64,000 bases of DNA from Halomonas sp. HL-93 (GTDB lineage: Bacteria > Pseudomonadota > Gammaproteobacteria > Pseudomonadales > Halomonadaceae). The DNA lies in contig NZ_LT593974.1 of NCBI RefSeq assembly GCF_900086985.1, forward strand, positions 310,001-374,000, given 5' to 3'. Both the position numbers and the translations under genes were made by a program. This document shows, piece after piece, positions 63,352 to 64,000 of the stretch; position 1 is the first letter of the stretch; each line of letters starts with the position of its first letter. A model generated the notes under the pieces. It was given only the letters and a program-made list of their open reading frames with translations. It had not been told where the DNA came from and did not search any database.

Positions 63352-64000
63352 ATGATGACTCAGCAGCAGGCGCACGCCTCTTACGATGCGCAAGATCTTT
63401 GGCACAAAGATAAAAATCACTTTATTCACCCCTTCACCGACTTCAGCTTGTTCCACGAAAAAGGCTGTGACGTGATTACCGACAGTGATGGTATCTATGT
63501 CGAGGATGTACACGGCAACCGCTTTATCGATGGGATTGCGGGCCTGTGGTGTGTCAATGTGGGCCACGGCCGTGCCGAAATTGGCCAGGCGATGGCCGAG
63601 CAAGCCACGCGCATGGCCTACTTTTCTACTTTTAATAATCTCTCCAATGCCCCGGCCACCGAGCTGGCTGCCAAGCTCGCCGAGCTTGCGCCTGCCCACT
63701 TGAACCATGTGTTTTATAGCTGCGGCGGGTCAACGGCAAACGATGCCACCATCCGGCTTGTGCATTACTACTTCAATCGTTTGGGCAAGCCTTCAAAAAA
63801 GCGCATCTTGTCGCGCACCAATGCCTACCACGGCACCACCTACATGGCGGCGAGCCTGACCGGTATCGCCAGCAATAACTGGCAGTTCGATACGCTTGAT
63901 CTGGTGACACATTTGAGCGAAGCCAACTGCTATCGCCGTCCAGAGGGGATGAATGAGGCCGAGTACTGTGATCATCTGGTCGATGAACTCGAGCAAACCA
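63352..64000 (+). CDS. Class III omega-aminotransferase, N-terminal part (runs off the window)
   Basis: The first 216 codons of a PLP aminotransferase. The N-terminus reads WHKDKNHFIHPFTDFSLFHE, then IDGIAGLWCVNVGHGRAEIG, VFYSCGGSTANDATIRLVHY and SRTNAYHGTTYMAASL, resembling putrescine/beta-alanine-pyruvate aminotransferases such as SpuC. The Schiff-base Lys and the C-terminal half lie beyond base 64000. GCGAGGG lies before the start; ATG 63352 and 63355 are both possible. It is divergent from the amidohydrolase-dehydrogenase operon and shares its control region, including the palindrome at 63262. Confidence 0.88.
   Translation, partial: MMTQQQAHASYDAQDLWHKDKNHFIHPFTDFSLFHEKGCDVITDSDGIYVEDVHGNRFIDGIAGLWCVNVGHGRAEIGQAMAEQATRMAYFSTFNNLSNAPATELAAKLAELAPAHLNHVFYSCGGSTANDATIRLVHYYFNRLGKPSKKRILSRTNAYHGTTYMAASLTGIASNNWQFDTLDLVTHLSEANCYRRPEGMNEAEYCDHLVDELEQT

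Overview
The window looks like chromosomal DNA of a gammaproteobacterium, most likely a moderately halophilic member of the Halomonadaceae (Halomonas or a relative). This is inferred from moderately high GC, acid-rich secreted proteins, and the mixture of families seen (PhoX, DUF6482-like and DUF1127 proteins, YbiT, AcdS, TRAP and Bug-type transport proteins). It is almost wholly coding. No tRNA, rRNA, CRISPR array, transposase or prophage gene was seen. Most genes serve uptake and breakdown of small carbon and nitrogen compounds.

Layout: (1) 1-8275, myo-inositol locus: the tail of a sugar-type binding protein, permease, single-domain ATPase, an IolC-DUF2090 fusion, IolD, IolE and a Gfo/Idh/MocA dehydrogenase. 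(2) 8343-16366, mixed genes: MgtE, a DUF6482-like protein, ACC deaminase with a divergent Lrp-type regulator, a Tat-exported PhoX phosphatase behind a PHO-box-like site, a DUF1127 protein divergent from a LysR regulator, and a second Lrp-type regulator. (3) 16442-36197, a large amine or omega-amino-acid catabolic region: GabT, two HAD proteins, GhrA, GabD, a dipeptide/opine-type ABC transporter, two FAD amine oxidases, a PuuC-like aldehyde dehydrogenase, and on the opposite strand a GNAT enzyme, an AbgA-like amidohydrolase, a 5'-truncated aldehyde dehydrogenase and a beta-hydroxyacid dehydrogenase. (4) 36478-44460: a diguanylate cyclase, an SDR enzyme, a class III aminotransferase, a MocR regulator and a polar amino acid ABC transporter. 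(5) 44485-50821: a VanX/DdpX-type D-Ala-D-Ala dipeptidase, a TRAP transporter, a LysR regulator, and DadA under a tandem glycine riboswitch. (6) 50923-58093, mostly housekeeping or stress genes: AidB, a small membrane protein, HPP protein, ChaC-like enzyme, CbiX-like protein, YbiT, a ZipA-like protein and TspO. (7) 58210-64000, a LuxR-controlled locus: a Bug-type binding protein, PuuC-like dehydrogenase, M20 carbamoylase-type amidohydrolase and the start of an omega-aminotransferase.

The most notable non-gene signals are: three tandem 23-bp repeats at the dctQ-dctM junction that create two identical 8-codon mini-ORFs chained by ATGA overlaps; a near-identical palindrome (16 of 18 bases) in front of both the binding-protein gene and the divergent amidohydrolase/aminotransferase pair beside the LuxR gene; the tandem glycine riboswitch placed on dadA; the PHO box before phoX; and an intra-operon terminator between an ABC binding protein and its permeases.

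Start sites were chosen by ribosome-binding site, spacing and family length. Substrate assignments for the transport and oxidase genes are inferred from families and context only.
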